This document shows, one piece after another, positions 25,104 to 31,678 of a DNA stretch of 33,012 nucleotides (within the stretch, counting starts at the first letter, position 1; each line of letters starts with the position of its first letter). Origin of the DNA: an uncultured Clostridia bacterium (GTDB lineage Bacteria > Bacillota > Clostridia > Oscillospirales > Acutalibacteraceae); NCBI GenBank assembly GCA_947176035.1, contig CAMWPJ010000010.1, positions 1 to 33,012 of the forward strand. Reading direction: 5' to 3'. The notes under the pieces are model-generated. The model made no database searches, was not told the origin of the DNA, and saw only the letters and a list, made by a program, of their open reading frames with translations. The position numbers and the translations under genes were made by a program.

Positions 25104-25814
25104 ATGCCGAATCAATTTTCAAGAACACAGCTGCTTATCGGCAGTGATGCCGTAAGTAAGCTCAAAAACAGCAGGGTTGCAGTATTTGGTATCGGCGGAG
25201 TCGGAAGCTATACGGTTGAAGCGCTTGCAAGAAGCGGAGTGGGAACACTTGATTTAATCGATAATGACACTGTTGCACTTACAAATATCAACAGACAGCT
25301 TATTGCTCTGCACAGCACTATCGGAATGTATAAAGTGGATGCTGCAGAAAAACGATTGCTCGATATTAATCCTGATGTGAAAATAAATACCTATAAAACC
25401 TTTTATACTCCCGAAAGCTCGTGTGATTTTGATTTTTCGCAATATGATTATATTGTTGACGCGATTGATACAGTATCAGGAAAAATCGAACTTGTAGTGC
25501 AGTCGTATAAAGCGGGTGTACCGATTATAAGTTCAATGGGAGCAGGCAACAAGCTTGATGCTGCTGCATTTGAGGTTGCAGATATTTATAAAACCTCTGT
25601 ATGTCCGCTTGCAAAGGTAATGCGGCGTGAACTGAAAAAAAGAGGAGTAAAAAAGCTTAAGGTTGTATACTCAAAAGAAGAGCCGCGCAGACCTGTTGGA
25701 AAAAGTGATGAGGACTCAGGCACACGCAGGCAGATACCTGCAAGCATCGCTTTTGTTCCATCAGTGGTTGGGCTGATCATTGCAGGTGAGGTTATAAAGG
25801 ATTTAACTGATTAA
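25104..25814 (+). CDS. tcdA: tRNA threonylcarbamoyladenosine dehydratase (TcdA/CsdL, ThiF-E1 family)
   Basis: An E1-like ATPase that cyclises t6A37 to ct6A in tRNAs reading ANN codons. Size 236 residues. The nucleotide-binding loop GIGGVG is at 29-34; LIDNDTVALTNINRQL contains the conserved arginine (Arg64) of the family. SMGAGNKLDA and the C-terminal PASIAFVPSVVGLIIAGEVIKDL are typical of TcdA rather than MoeB/ThiF, and there is no zinc-binding pair of CXXC motifs. AAGGA lies upstream of the ATG. It is likely co-transcribed with the Rrf2 gene, an association that suggests control by Fe-S or sulfur status. Confidence 0.93.
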   Translation: MPNQFSRTQLLIGSDAVSKLKNSRVAVFGIGGVGSYTVEALARSGVGTLDLIDNDTVALTNINRQLIALHSTIGMYKVDAAEKRLLDINPDVKINTYKTFYTPESSCDFDFSQYDYIVDAIDTVSGKIELVVQSYKAGVPIISSMGAGNKLDAAAFEVADIYKTSVCPLAKVMRRELKKRGVKKLKVVYSKEEPRRPVGKSDEDSGTRRQIPASIAFVPSVVGLIIAGEVIKDLTD

Positions 25815-25864
25815 AATAATATCGTCAGCTTTTAATGTTATTAATTCCAATTAAGGAGATTTCA

Positions 25865-26299
25865 ATGAAAAGAATTTTAACCTACGGAACGTTTGACCTC
25901 TTACATTATGGTCATATCAGGCTCTTAAAAAGAGCAAAAGCAATGGGTGATTATCTGGTTGTTGCACTTTCTACAGATGAATTTAATGCAGGCAAGGGCA
26001 AAAAGGCATACCATACCTATGAAACACGAAAAAAAATGCTTGAAGCGATAAGATATGTTGACCTCGTTATTCCTGAATCCTGCTGGGAACAGAAAATTGA
26101 TGATGTCAAGGAATATCACATTGATACTGTGGTAATGGGCGGCGATTGGGCAGGCAGTGATAAGTTTGATTATCTTAAGGATTATTGTGAGCTTGTATTC
26201 CTCGACAGAACTCCCGGCGTTTCAACCTCTATGATTAAAGAGGACCTTGGACTTAAAGAGGCTATTAACGGTGTTGATCAGCTTCCGGATGAAAAGTAA
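25865..26299 (+). CDS. tagD: Glycerol-3-phosphate cytidylyltransferase
   Basis: Makes CDP-glycerol, the donor for poly(glycerol-phosphate) teichoic acids and related surface polymers. The start with TAAGGAG upstream gives 144 residues, close to B. subtilis TagD. The nucleotidyltransferase signatures are complete: TYGTFDLLHYGHIRLL with HYGH at 14-17, and RTPGVSTS at 115-122 (RTXGISTT type). The conserved aspartate and tryptophan of MGGDWAGSDKF are also present. No other tag/tar gene is adjacent, so it is an orphan copy; the LCP ligase near the left end could act on the resulting polymer. A terminator follows. Confidence 0.93.
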   Translation: MKRILTYGTFDLLHYGHIRLLKRAKAMGDYLVVALSTDEFNAGKGKKAYHTYETRKKMLEAIRYVDLVIPESCWEQKIDDVKEYHIDTVVMGGDWAGSDKFDYLKDYCELVFLDRTPGVSTSMIKEDLGLKEAINGVDQLPDEK

Positions 26300-26313
26300 A
26301 AATAAAGAATAAA

Positions 26314-26346
26314 AATCACAGTCATATATACGGACTGTGGTTTTTG
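26314..26346 (+). terminator. Intrinsic terminator after tagD
   Basis: A 10-bp stem AATCACAGTC/GACTGTGGTT (one G-U) around a nine-base loop is followed by a T-run. Confidence 0.8.
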
Positions 26347-26365
26347 TTTTGTTATATAATTTATA

Positions 26366-26394
26366 TTGACAATTTATCTGCAAAATTATAAAAT
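26366..26394 (+). promoter_or_regulatory. Promoter of the GH27 gene
   Basis: A consensus TTGACA is followed after 15-17 bases by TATAAA/TAAAAT. It lies 35 bases upstream of the GH27 start. Confidence 0.6.
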
Positions 26395-26429
26395 CAATTT
26401 AGATATTAGCATATAAGGACGGAAATACT

Positions 26430-27737
26430 ATGCACAGAAAATTTGCAAAGAATGCACCGCTTGGCTGGAACAGCTGGGATTGTTTTGGTGCAGGAGTTAC
26501 GGAAAAACAGCTAAGAGAAAATGCTGACTATATGGCCGAATATCTAAAAGAATACGGCTGGGAATATATTGTATGCGACATTCAGTGGTATGAACCAAAA
26601 GCAAAGGATAATGACTATTTTAATTTTACACCTGTCTGTCTTGATGAATATGGCAGAGTAATACCTGCTGAAAATCGCTTTCCAAGTGCAGCTGGCGGTA
26701 AGGGATTTAAGAAAATTGCCGACTATTGTCACAGTCTCGGCCTGAAATTTGGTATACACATTATGAGAGGTATCCCCCGTCAGGCTGTTCACGCAGATAT
26801 GCCCATTAAAGACAGTAAATTTACCGCACGTGAAGTGGCACACCATTTTTCGGTATGCTCATGGAATACCGATATGTATGGTATGAAAAACTGTGAGGGT
26901 GCACAGGATTACTACAATTCAATTATAAAAATGTATGCCGATTGGGGTGTTGATTTTATTAAGTGTGATGATATCTGTGTTACAGAATTCCGTCAATGGG
27001 ATAATCCGTATTCTGCCGATTATGAAATTGAAATGATAAGAAAAGCAATAGATAATTGCGGAAGAGAGATTGTACTTTCACTTTCACCCGGTCCTGCTCA
27101 TATTGAAAATGCTGACCATCTTGCAAAAAATGCAAATATGTGGCGAATGACGGGTGACTTTTGGGATCAATGGAGCAAGCTTTATGATATGTTTGACCGT
27201 TGTTATCTGTGGCAGGATAAGGTTAAACCGGGTAATTATCCTGATTGTGATATGCTTCCTCTGGGCAGACTTTCAAAAAACGGAACCTGTCACGGACCAC
27301 AGGACAGAATGACACAGTTTACCAAGCCTGAGCAGCTTACAATGATGAGCCTTTGGGGAATTTTCAAAAGTCCGCTGATGATGGGCGGTCATATGCCTGA
27401 TAATGATAAATGGACGTTGTCACTGCTAACAAATGATGAGTATATGAAAATGCATCGAACAGCCTATGGCGCACATCAGCATTTGAGAAATGAGGAGAAT
27501 GGCCAGGGAGATATAATCTGGGTTGCAAACGGTAAGGGATGTAAATACGTTGCTCTTTTCAACACAAGGGATAAGGAATATGCTGTAAAACTTGACCTTA
27601 CTGAAATACTTATGCCGGATGAAAAATACAATATCTATGATATTTGGAATAAAGAAAAACTCGGTGAATTCAAAAACTGCTTCAATGCTGTTATTCCCCC
27701 TCACGGTGCAGGACTTTATAAAGTGACAGTCAAATAA
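26430..27737 (+). CDS. GH27-family alpha-galactosidase
   Basis: A retaining glycosidase of clan GH-D that removes terminal alpha-linked galactose. The 435-residue length is right for GH27. The barrel opens with the hallmark PLGWNSWDCFGAGVTE, followed by YIVCDIQWYEPKAK. GVDFIKCDDIC gives nucleophile Asp180, and the acid/base aspartate lies in the NMWRMTGDFWDQW stretch. A small C-terminal beta domain follows the barrel, with YVALFNTRDKEYAVKLDL. There is no signal peptide, so the enzyme is likely intracellular. AAGGACGG lies upstream. It precedes an alpha/beta hydrolase gene by 13 bases, forming a two-gene unit. Beta-L-arabinopyranosidase activity, known in this family, is an alternative. Confidence 0.92.
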   Translation: MHRKFAKNAPLGWNSWDCFGAGVTEKQLRENADYMAEYLKEYGWEYIVCDIQWYEPKAKDNDYFNFTPVCLDEYGRVIPAENRFPSAAGGKGFKKIADYCHSLGLKFGIHIMRGIPRQAVHADMPIKDSKFTAREVAHHFSVCSWNTDMYGMKNCEGAQDYYNSIIKMYADWGVDFIKCDDICVTEFRQWDNPYSADYEIEMIRKAIDNCGREIVLSLSPGPAHIENADHLAKNANMWRMTGDFWDQWSKLYDMFDRCYLWQDKVKPGNYPDCDMLPLGRLSKNGTCHGPQDRMTQFTKPEQLTMMSLWGIFKSPLMMGGHMPDNDKWTLSLLTNDEYMKMHRTAYGAHQHLRNEENGQGDIIWVANGKGCKYVALFNTRDKEYAVKLDLTEILMPDEKYNIYDIWNKEKLGEFKNCFNAVIPPHGAGLYKVTVK

Positions 27738-27750
27738 TGAGGTGAATTTT

Positions 27751-28518
27751 ATGAAATTAAAACCCTTCAGCATTAATAGTCATGGCAATGCATTAAGAGG
27801 TATAATTTTAAAACCGGATAGCGTCATATTACCCTGTAAAACCGTTATTGTAAGCCACGGCTTTTCAAGCAATATGATGATAACCTTAGGCTACGCAAAA
27901 ACATTTGTACAGGCTGGGTACATTGCTGTTTTGTACGATTTTTGTATGTCCGGCAGCGGAATCAGCGGTGGTAAAAGTACAGGTATGAGTGTAATTACAG
28001 AAAAAGAAAACCTTCTTGATGTAATAGATTACATAAAAAATCTGGATTTCGTTGATGAAAATAAGTTATCGCTTGCAGGCTGCAGTCAGGGTGGTTTGGT
28101 ATCAGCTCTTGCCGCAGCACAGTGCGAGGAGGAAATAGAAGGACTATTTCTTTATTATCCTGCACTTTGTATACCTGATGATGCGAGAAGAGGACATATG
28201 ATTTCAGCTAAATTTGACCCTGATAAAATACCGGATACCTTTTATGCAATCACAATTAAGCTGAGTCGAAAATATGCTGAGGATGTAAAAAATCTTGATT
28301 CATATAAGGAAATATGTACCTTCAAAAAACCTGTACTTATTGTTCACGGAATGGAAGACAGTTTAGTAAGTATTGAATATTCAAGAAAAGCAGCAAAGGA
28401 ATATCCCGATTGTACACTGACAGAGGTACATGGGGACCATGGTTTTATAAGAAAAGGCTTTAGTGCCGGCAGACGAGCAACACTTGATTACCTAAAAAAT
28501 CTTAATACCCGTTTATAA
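27751..28518 (+). CDS. Alpha/beta hydrolase (acyl esterase-like)
   Basis: A cytoplasmic serine hydrolase of 255 residues; the start with GAGGTG upstream replaces the ORF-track start three codons earlier. Landmarks are VSHGFSSNM (oxyanion loop), the nucleophile elbow GCSQGG with Ser112, LIVHGMEDSLV with Asp203, and EVHGDHGFI with His230. This order and spacing resemble the feruloyl/cinnamoyl esterase and dienelactone-type group. Proximity to an alpha-galactosidase suggests removal of acyl groups from imported oligosaccharides, which is inference. The nucleophile motif has Cys before Ser, which is unusual but not disabling. Confidence 0.88.
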   Translation: MKLKPFSINSHGNALRGIILKPDSVILPCKTVIVSHGFSSNMMITLGYAKTFVQAGYIAVLYDFCMSGSGISGGKSTGMSVITEKENLLDVIDYIKNLDFVDENKLSLAGCSQGGLVSALAAAQCEEEIEGLFLYYPALCIPDDARRGHMISAKFDPDKIPDTFYAITIKLSRKYAEDVKNLDSYKEICTFKKPVLIVHGMEDSLVSIEYSRKAAKEYPDCTLTEVHGDHGFIRKGFSAGRRATLDYLKNLNTRL

Positions 28519-28614
28519 TTTATAAATGACATTAAATAAAGTGTTTTTCATTATACTTCAATCCGGTTCACTATTTATTAGCGTAGACAGTCTGTCGAAA
28601 TATAGAATTTTTTA

Positions 28615-28655
28615 ATACCACTCTTATTTACTTTAATAAATAAGAGTGGTATAAT
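28615..28655 (+). promoter_or_regulatory. Promoter embedded in a perfect 16-bp palindrome, upstream of the MATE gene
   Basis: ATACCACTCTTATTTA and its exact complement are separated by six bases. A promoter (TTTACT, 17-base spacer, TATAAT) is built into it: the -35 spans the end of the left arm and the -10 overlaps the end of the right arm. A dimeric repressor on the palindrome would block the promoter completely. A smaller palindrome GACAGTCTGTC lies about 20 bases upstream. Confidence 0.7.
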
Positions 28656-28669
28656 CTTTTGAAAAGAGG

Positions 28670-30007
28670 GTGACAAAAACGGCTAAGGATTTAACAAGCG
28701 GCAAGCCGAGCACAGTGTTGTGGAATTTTTCGCTGCCGTTATTGGGAAGTATAATTTTTCAGCAGCTTTATAATATTGCAGACAGCTTTGTTGCAGGTAA
28801 ATTTATCGGCGATAATGCACTGGCCGCTGTTGGAAATGGTTATGAGGTTACACTAATTTACCTTGCTTTTGCATTTGGGTGCAATATCGGATGCAGTGTT
28901 GTACTTTCACAGCTTTTTGGTGCAAAAAGGTATAAGGATTTAAAAACCGCAGTAAACACAAACTTTATCGCAAGCGGTGTGCTTTGTATTCTATTAATGG
29001 CCGTCGGCTTTATATTTATGAAACCGCTTTTGCATGCAATCAATACCCCTGCCGATATTATGGATGATACAATGCTGTATTTGAATATCTACACAGGCGG
29101 TCTGCTGTTTTTATTCTACTATAACATATCAACAGGTATATTTTCGGCACTCGGCGATTCAAAAACACCGTTCGTTTTTCTTGCGTTATCATCAACTGCA
29201 AATATAGGTGCAGATATACTTTTTGTAACAACCTTTGATATGGGCATTGCAGGTGTTGCATGGGCAACCTTTATATGTCAGGGTGTATCGTGCATTTTGT
29301 CCGTAATTGTTGTTTTCGCAAAGCTGAGGAAAATTAAATGTGAAAAGCCTGATTTGTTTTCAGTGCCGTTATTTAAAAAAATTGCACGAATTGCCATACC
29401 AAGTATTTTGCAGCAGGGCTTTGTATCGGTCGGCAACATAATTATTCAAAGTATTGTCAACAGCTTTGGCACATCTGTTATTGCAGGCTATGCCGCAGCT
29501 GTTAAGGTTAACAATTTTGCCATAACCTGCTTTAACACACTCGGCAATGCAATGTCAAACTACTGCGCACAAAATATGGGTGCAGGTAAAAAGGACAGGA
29601 TTAAACAGGGTTTTAAGTCAGGAATAATTATGTGCTCATCATTTGCACTGATATTTTCAGCTGTATTTCTGCTGCTGAGAAAACAGCTGATAGGTTTATT
29701 TATGAATTCAGGCACAACCGATGCACTGACAGTCGGCGTTACATTTTTACTGATTGTGTCACCATTTTTCATCGTTATTGCGGCTAAATTGACAGCTGAT
29801 GGATTACTGCGCGGAGCAGGTGCAATGAAATATTTTATGATAACCACCTTTACCGATTTAGTGCTTAGGGTAAGTCTTGCTTTTATTTTGTCAAAATTTT
29901 TTGATTCGACAGGAATTTGGCTTGCGTGGCCTATCGGATGGACAATTGCGTCGGTTCTGTCTCTTACATTTTACGGCAAAGGTGTTTGGAAAAAATATCG
30001 TATATAA
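28670..30007 (+). CDS. MATE-family efflux transporter
   Basis: A cation-coupled multidrug/toxin exporter of the MATE (MatE, DinF/NorM-like) superfamily. About 12 membrane helices are visible in two related halves. The first half starts WNFSLPLLGSIIFQQLYNIADSFVAGKF, quoted here only in part as FQQLYNIADSFVAGKF; the second half has IPSILQQGFVSVGNIIIQ. These match the two MatE repeats. The start is uncertain: the GTG used here directly abuts the AGAGGG ribosome binding site, and no ATG/GTG/TTG fits better before the first helix. A palindromic promoter lies just upstream, giving a very short leader. hpt follows after 25 bases and is probably co-transcribed. The substrate is unknown. Confidence 0.9.
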   Translation: MTKTAKDLTSGKPSTVLWNFSLPLLGSIIFQQLYNIADSFVAGKFIGDNALAAVGNGYEVTLIYLAFAFGCNIGCSVVLSQLFGAKRYKDLKTAVNTNFIASGVLCILLMAVGFIFMKPLLHAINTPADIMDDTMLYLNIYTGGLLFLFYYNISTGIFSALGDSKTPFVFLALSSTANIGADILFVTTFDMGIAGVAWATFICQGVSCILSVIVVFAKLRKIKCEKPDLFSVPLFKKIARIAIPSILQQGFVSVGNIIIQSIVNSFGTSVIAGYAAAVKVNNFAITCFNTLGNAMSNYCAQNMGAGKKDRIKQGFKSGIIMCSSFALIFSAVFLLLRKQLIGLFMNSGTTDALTVGVTFLLIVSPFFIVIAAKLTADGLLRGAGAMKYFMITTFTDLVLRVSLAFILSKFFDSTGIWLAWPIGWTIASVLSLTFYGKGVWKKYRI

Positions 30008-30032
30008 ACAATAATTATTAAGGGGAGAAATT

Positions 30033-30572
30033 ATGAACAAGGATGTTGAAAAGATTTTAGTTACCGAAGATGAGCTTGTGCAAATTTCCAAAAAGCTCGG
30101 TGAGCAGATTACAAAGGATTATAAGGGCAAAAAATTACTTATAGTAGGTGTGCTGAAAGGCTCAATCTATTTCTTAACTGACCTTTCAAGGCACATTGAT
30201 TTACCTTGCAATATTGACTTTATCCAGGCATCAAGCTATGGTGCAAATACCGTGTCAAGCGGAGAAATTAAAATTATAAAGGACATATGCGATGACCTTT
30301 CCGGTTTTGATGTGTTGCTTGTCGAGGATATACTTGATACAGGAAAAACCTTAAAGCATATTCATGATATGCTTTCAAAGCGAAATCCGGAGTCAATTGC
30401 GATTGTAACTTTGCTTGACAAGCCGGCAAGACGTGAGGCAGACATTTATGCCGATTATGTCGGAGTTGATGTGCCTAACGAATTTGTTGTTGGTTATGGT
30501 CTTGACTATGACCAGTTTTACAGAAATCTGCCTTATATAGGTGTGTTAAAACAAGAAGTTTATACCAAATAG
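30033..30572 (+). CDS. hpt: Hypoxanthine phosphoribosyltransferase
   Basis: Purine salvage: converts hypoxanthine (and often guanine) with PRPP to IMP/GMP. The normal length is 179 residues. The PRPP-binding signature VEDILDTGKT is at 97-106. The flexible loop SSYG is at 68-71, LKGSIYF is the pyrophosphate loop, and VVGYGLDYDQFYRNLPYIG is the conserved base-binding C-terminal block. AGGGGAG lies upstream of the ATG. In B. subtilis hpt is usually near tilS and ftsH; here it follows a MATE transporter instead. The promoter of the riboswitch unit begins directly at its stop codon. Confidence 0.96.
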   Translation: MNKDVEKILVTEDELVQISKKLGEQITKDYKGKKLLIVGVLKGSIYFLTDLSRHIDLPCNIDFIQASSYGANTVSSGEIKIIKDICDDLSGFDVLLVEDILDTGKTLKHIHDMLSKRNPESIAIVTLLDKPARREADIYADYVGVDVPNEFVVGYGLDYDQFYRNLPYIGVLKQEVYTK

Positions 30573-30600
30573 TTGACATATCTGTATTTGGTGATATACT
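30573..30600 (+). promoter_or_regulatory. Promoter of the cobalamin riboswitch unit
   Basis: TTGACA, a 16-base spacer and TATACT start at the base after the hpt stop codon and lie just upstream of the riboswitch aptamer. Confidence 0.8.
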
Positions 30601-30614
30601 AGCTACATAATAAT

Positions 30615-30800
30615 TAAATATTCAGCGGTTTTCAAAGTCTGACAACAGCTTTGAAATGAAAAGGGAATCAGGTGAGAATCCTGGGCAACCGCCATTACCG
30701 TATTTGACGAAGTGAATACAAATGCCATTGGGAGACTGAGAAGGCGTATTCATATGTATACAAATTTATACTATATCATAAGTCGGGAGACCTGCCGCGG
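30615..30800 (+). ncRNA. Cobalamin (B12) riboswitch aptamer
   Basis: The conserved blocks of the adenosylcobalamin-class aptamer occur in order: GCGGTTTTC, AAAAGGGAATCAGGTGAGA, ATCCTGGGCAACCGCC, TTACCGTA, TGCCATTGGGAGACTGAG, AAGGCG, and the terminal AAGTCGGGAGACCTGCC. GCGGTT pairs with AACCGC, and TCAGGT/ATCCTGG form the inner stem. Exact edges are approximate. Between the aptamer and the gene there is a GTGAGC/GCTCAC hairpin, another GCTTT/AAAGC hairpin, and then an intrinsic terminator, so control is most likely by premature termination when cobalamin is bound. It controls the two surface-protein genes that follow. Confidence 0.93.
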
Positions 30801-30889
30801 TGAGCGAAGTTTAAAGCTCACATTAATAAATTCAGCTTTTGGGCAAGTGGGAAAGCAAAGGGATTTAAAATACCTTGTATAATTGCGTG

Positions 30890-30920
30890 CACCCCTGTCT
30901 GAAAGACGGGGGTGTTTTTT
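30890..30920 (+). terminator. Riboswitch expression-platform terminator covering the ribosome binding site
   Basis: An 11-bp stem CACCCCTGTCT/AGACGGGGGTG (one G-U) with loop GAA is followed by six T. The T-run ends exactly at the ATG of the DUF4430 gene, and the only ribosome binding site, GGGGGTG, is the right arm. The hairpin can therefore block both transcription and translation. Confidence 0.88.
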
Positions 30921-31655
30921 ATGAAAAAATTATCTGCAATAGTTTTATCTGCTATAATATGCGTAGCACTTTTTGGCTGCAGTGCCGATAAAGCGCAATT
31001 TAACGAAAATGAGACAGCACAGGCAACTGTTACGGCAATAAGCACAACACAAAGCGAAAGTACAATAGATGCAGTATCTGAAAATAAAACAACCGACAGG
31101 CAATCAACCTCTGCACCCAATAATCGAAATACAAGCACTTCATCTCCAAAAGAAAATAATGAAGACAATGCTTCGAATACAGATGAGAAAACTACCATCG
31201 CAAACAACAACACAACTGCAAATAATCTATCAAACAAACCTGCATCTTCCAAGCCAACCACAACAGCAAGGCAGACAACTACATCATCAACAATAACCTG
31301 TTCAGTAACGATTGAGTGCACAAGCGTGCTTGATAATATGGATGAACTGAAAGCCGGACACGAGGATTATGTTCCGTCAGATGGATACATAATAAGCAAT
31401 TATTCCGTAACTCTGCCTAATGACAGTACAGCATATGACGCAGTTAAGGCAGCATGTGAAAATCGTGGTGTTACAATGAATGTTGTGAGCAGCAGCTATG
31501 GAAAATACATCGCGGGCTTTAATAACATTGACGAAAAGGACTGTGGCAATCAAAGCGGATGGCTCTATTTTGTCAATGGTAAATCGCCGTCAAAAAGCTG
31601 TAATAAATATACACTTTCAAATGGTGACAACGTTGTATTTTCATACACGTGTTAA
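30921..31655 (+). CDS. Lipoprotein with DUF4430 (transcobalamin beta-like) domain, probable surface B12-binding protein
   Basis: A secreted lipoprotein of 244 residues starting at the ATG directly after the riboswitch terminator. The signal peptide ends in the lipobox LFGC (Cys20). A Ser/Thr/Asn-rich, low-complexity spacer of about 110 residues follows, then a C-terminal DUF4430 domain from about residue 130. Domain signatures are VTIECTSVLDNMDEL, NNIDEKDCGNQSGWLYFVNG and the closing YTLSNGDNVVFSYTC. Six cysteines lie in the domain and could form disulfides. DUF4430 is related to the C-terminal cobalamin-facing domain of animal transcobalamin and intrinsic factor. Control by a B12 riboswitch supports a cobalamin role; binding itself is inferred. 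The next gene follows after 23 bases. Confidence 0.9.
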   Translation: MKKLSAIVLSAIICVALFGCSADKAQFNENETAQATVTAISTTQSESTIDAVSENKTTDRQSTSAPNNRNTSTSSPKENNEDNASNTDEKTTIANNNTTANNLSNKPASSKPTTTARQTTTSSTITCSVTIECTSVLDNMDELKAGHEDYVPSDGYIISNYSVTLPNDSTAYDAVKAACENRGVTMNVVSSSYGKYIAGFNNIDEKDCGNQSGWLYFVNGKSPSKSCNKYTLSNGDNVVFSYTC

Positions 31656-31678
31656 TAAATTTTTAAGGAGGATAAAAT

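Noticed and set aside
30818-31321. 167-aa minus-strand ORF opposite the DUF4430 gene
   Set aside because: It runs antisense through the riboswitch terminator and the low-complexity spacer; Val/Leu richness comes from the complementary Thr/Asn codons.
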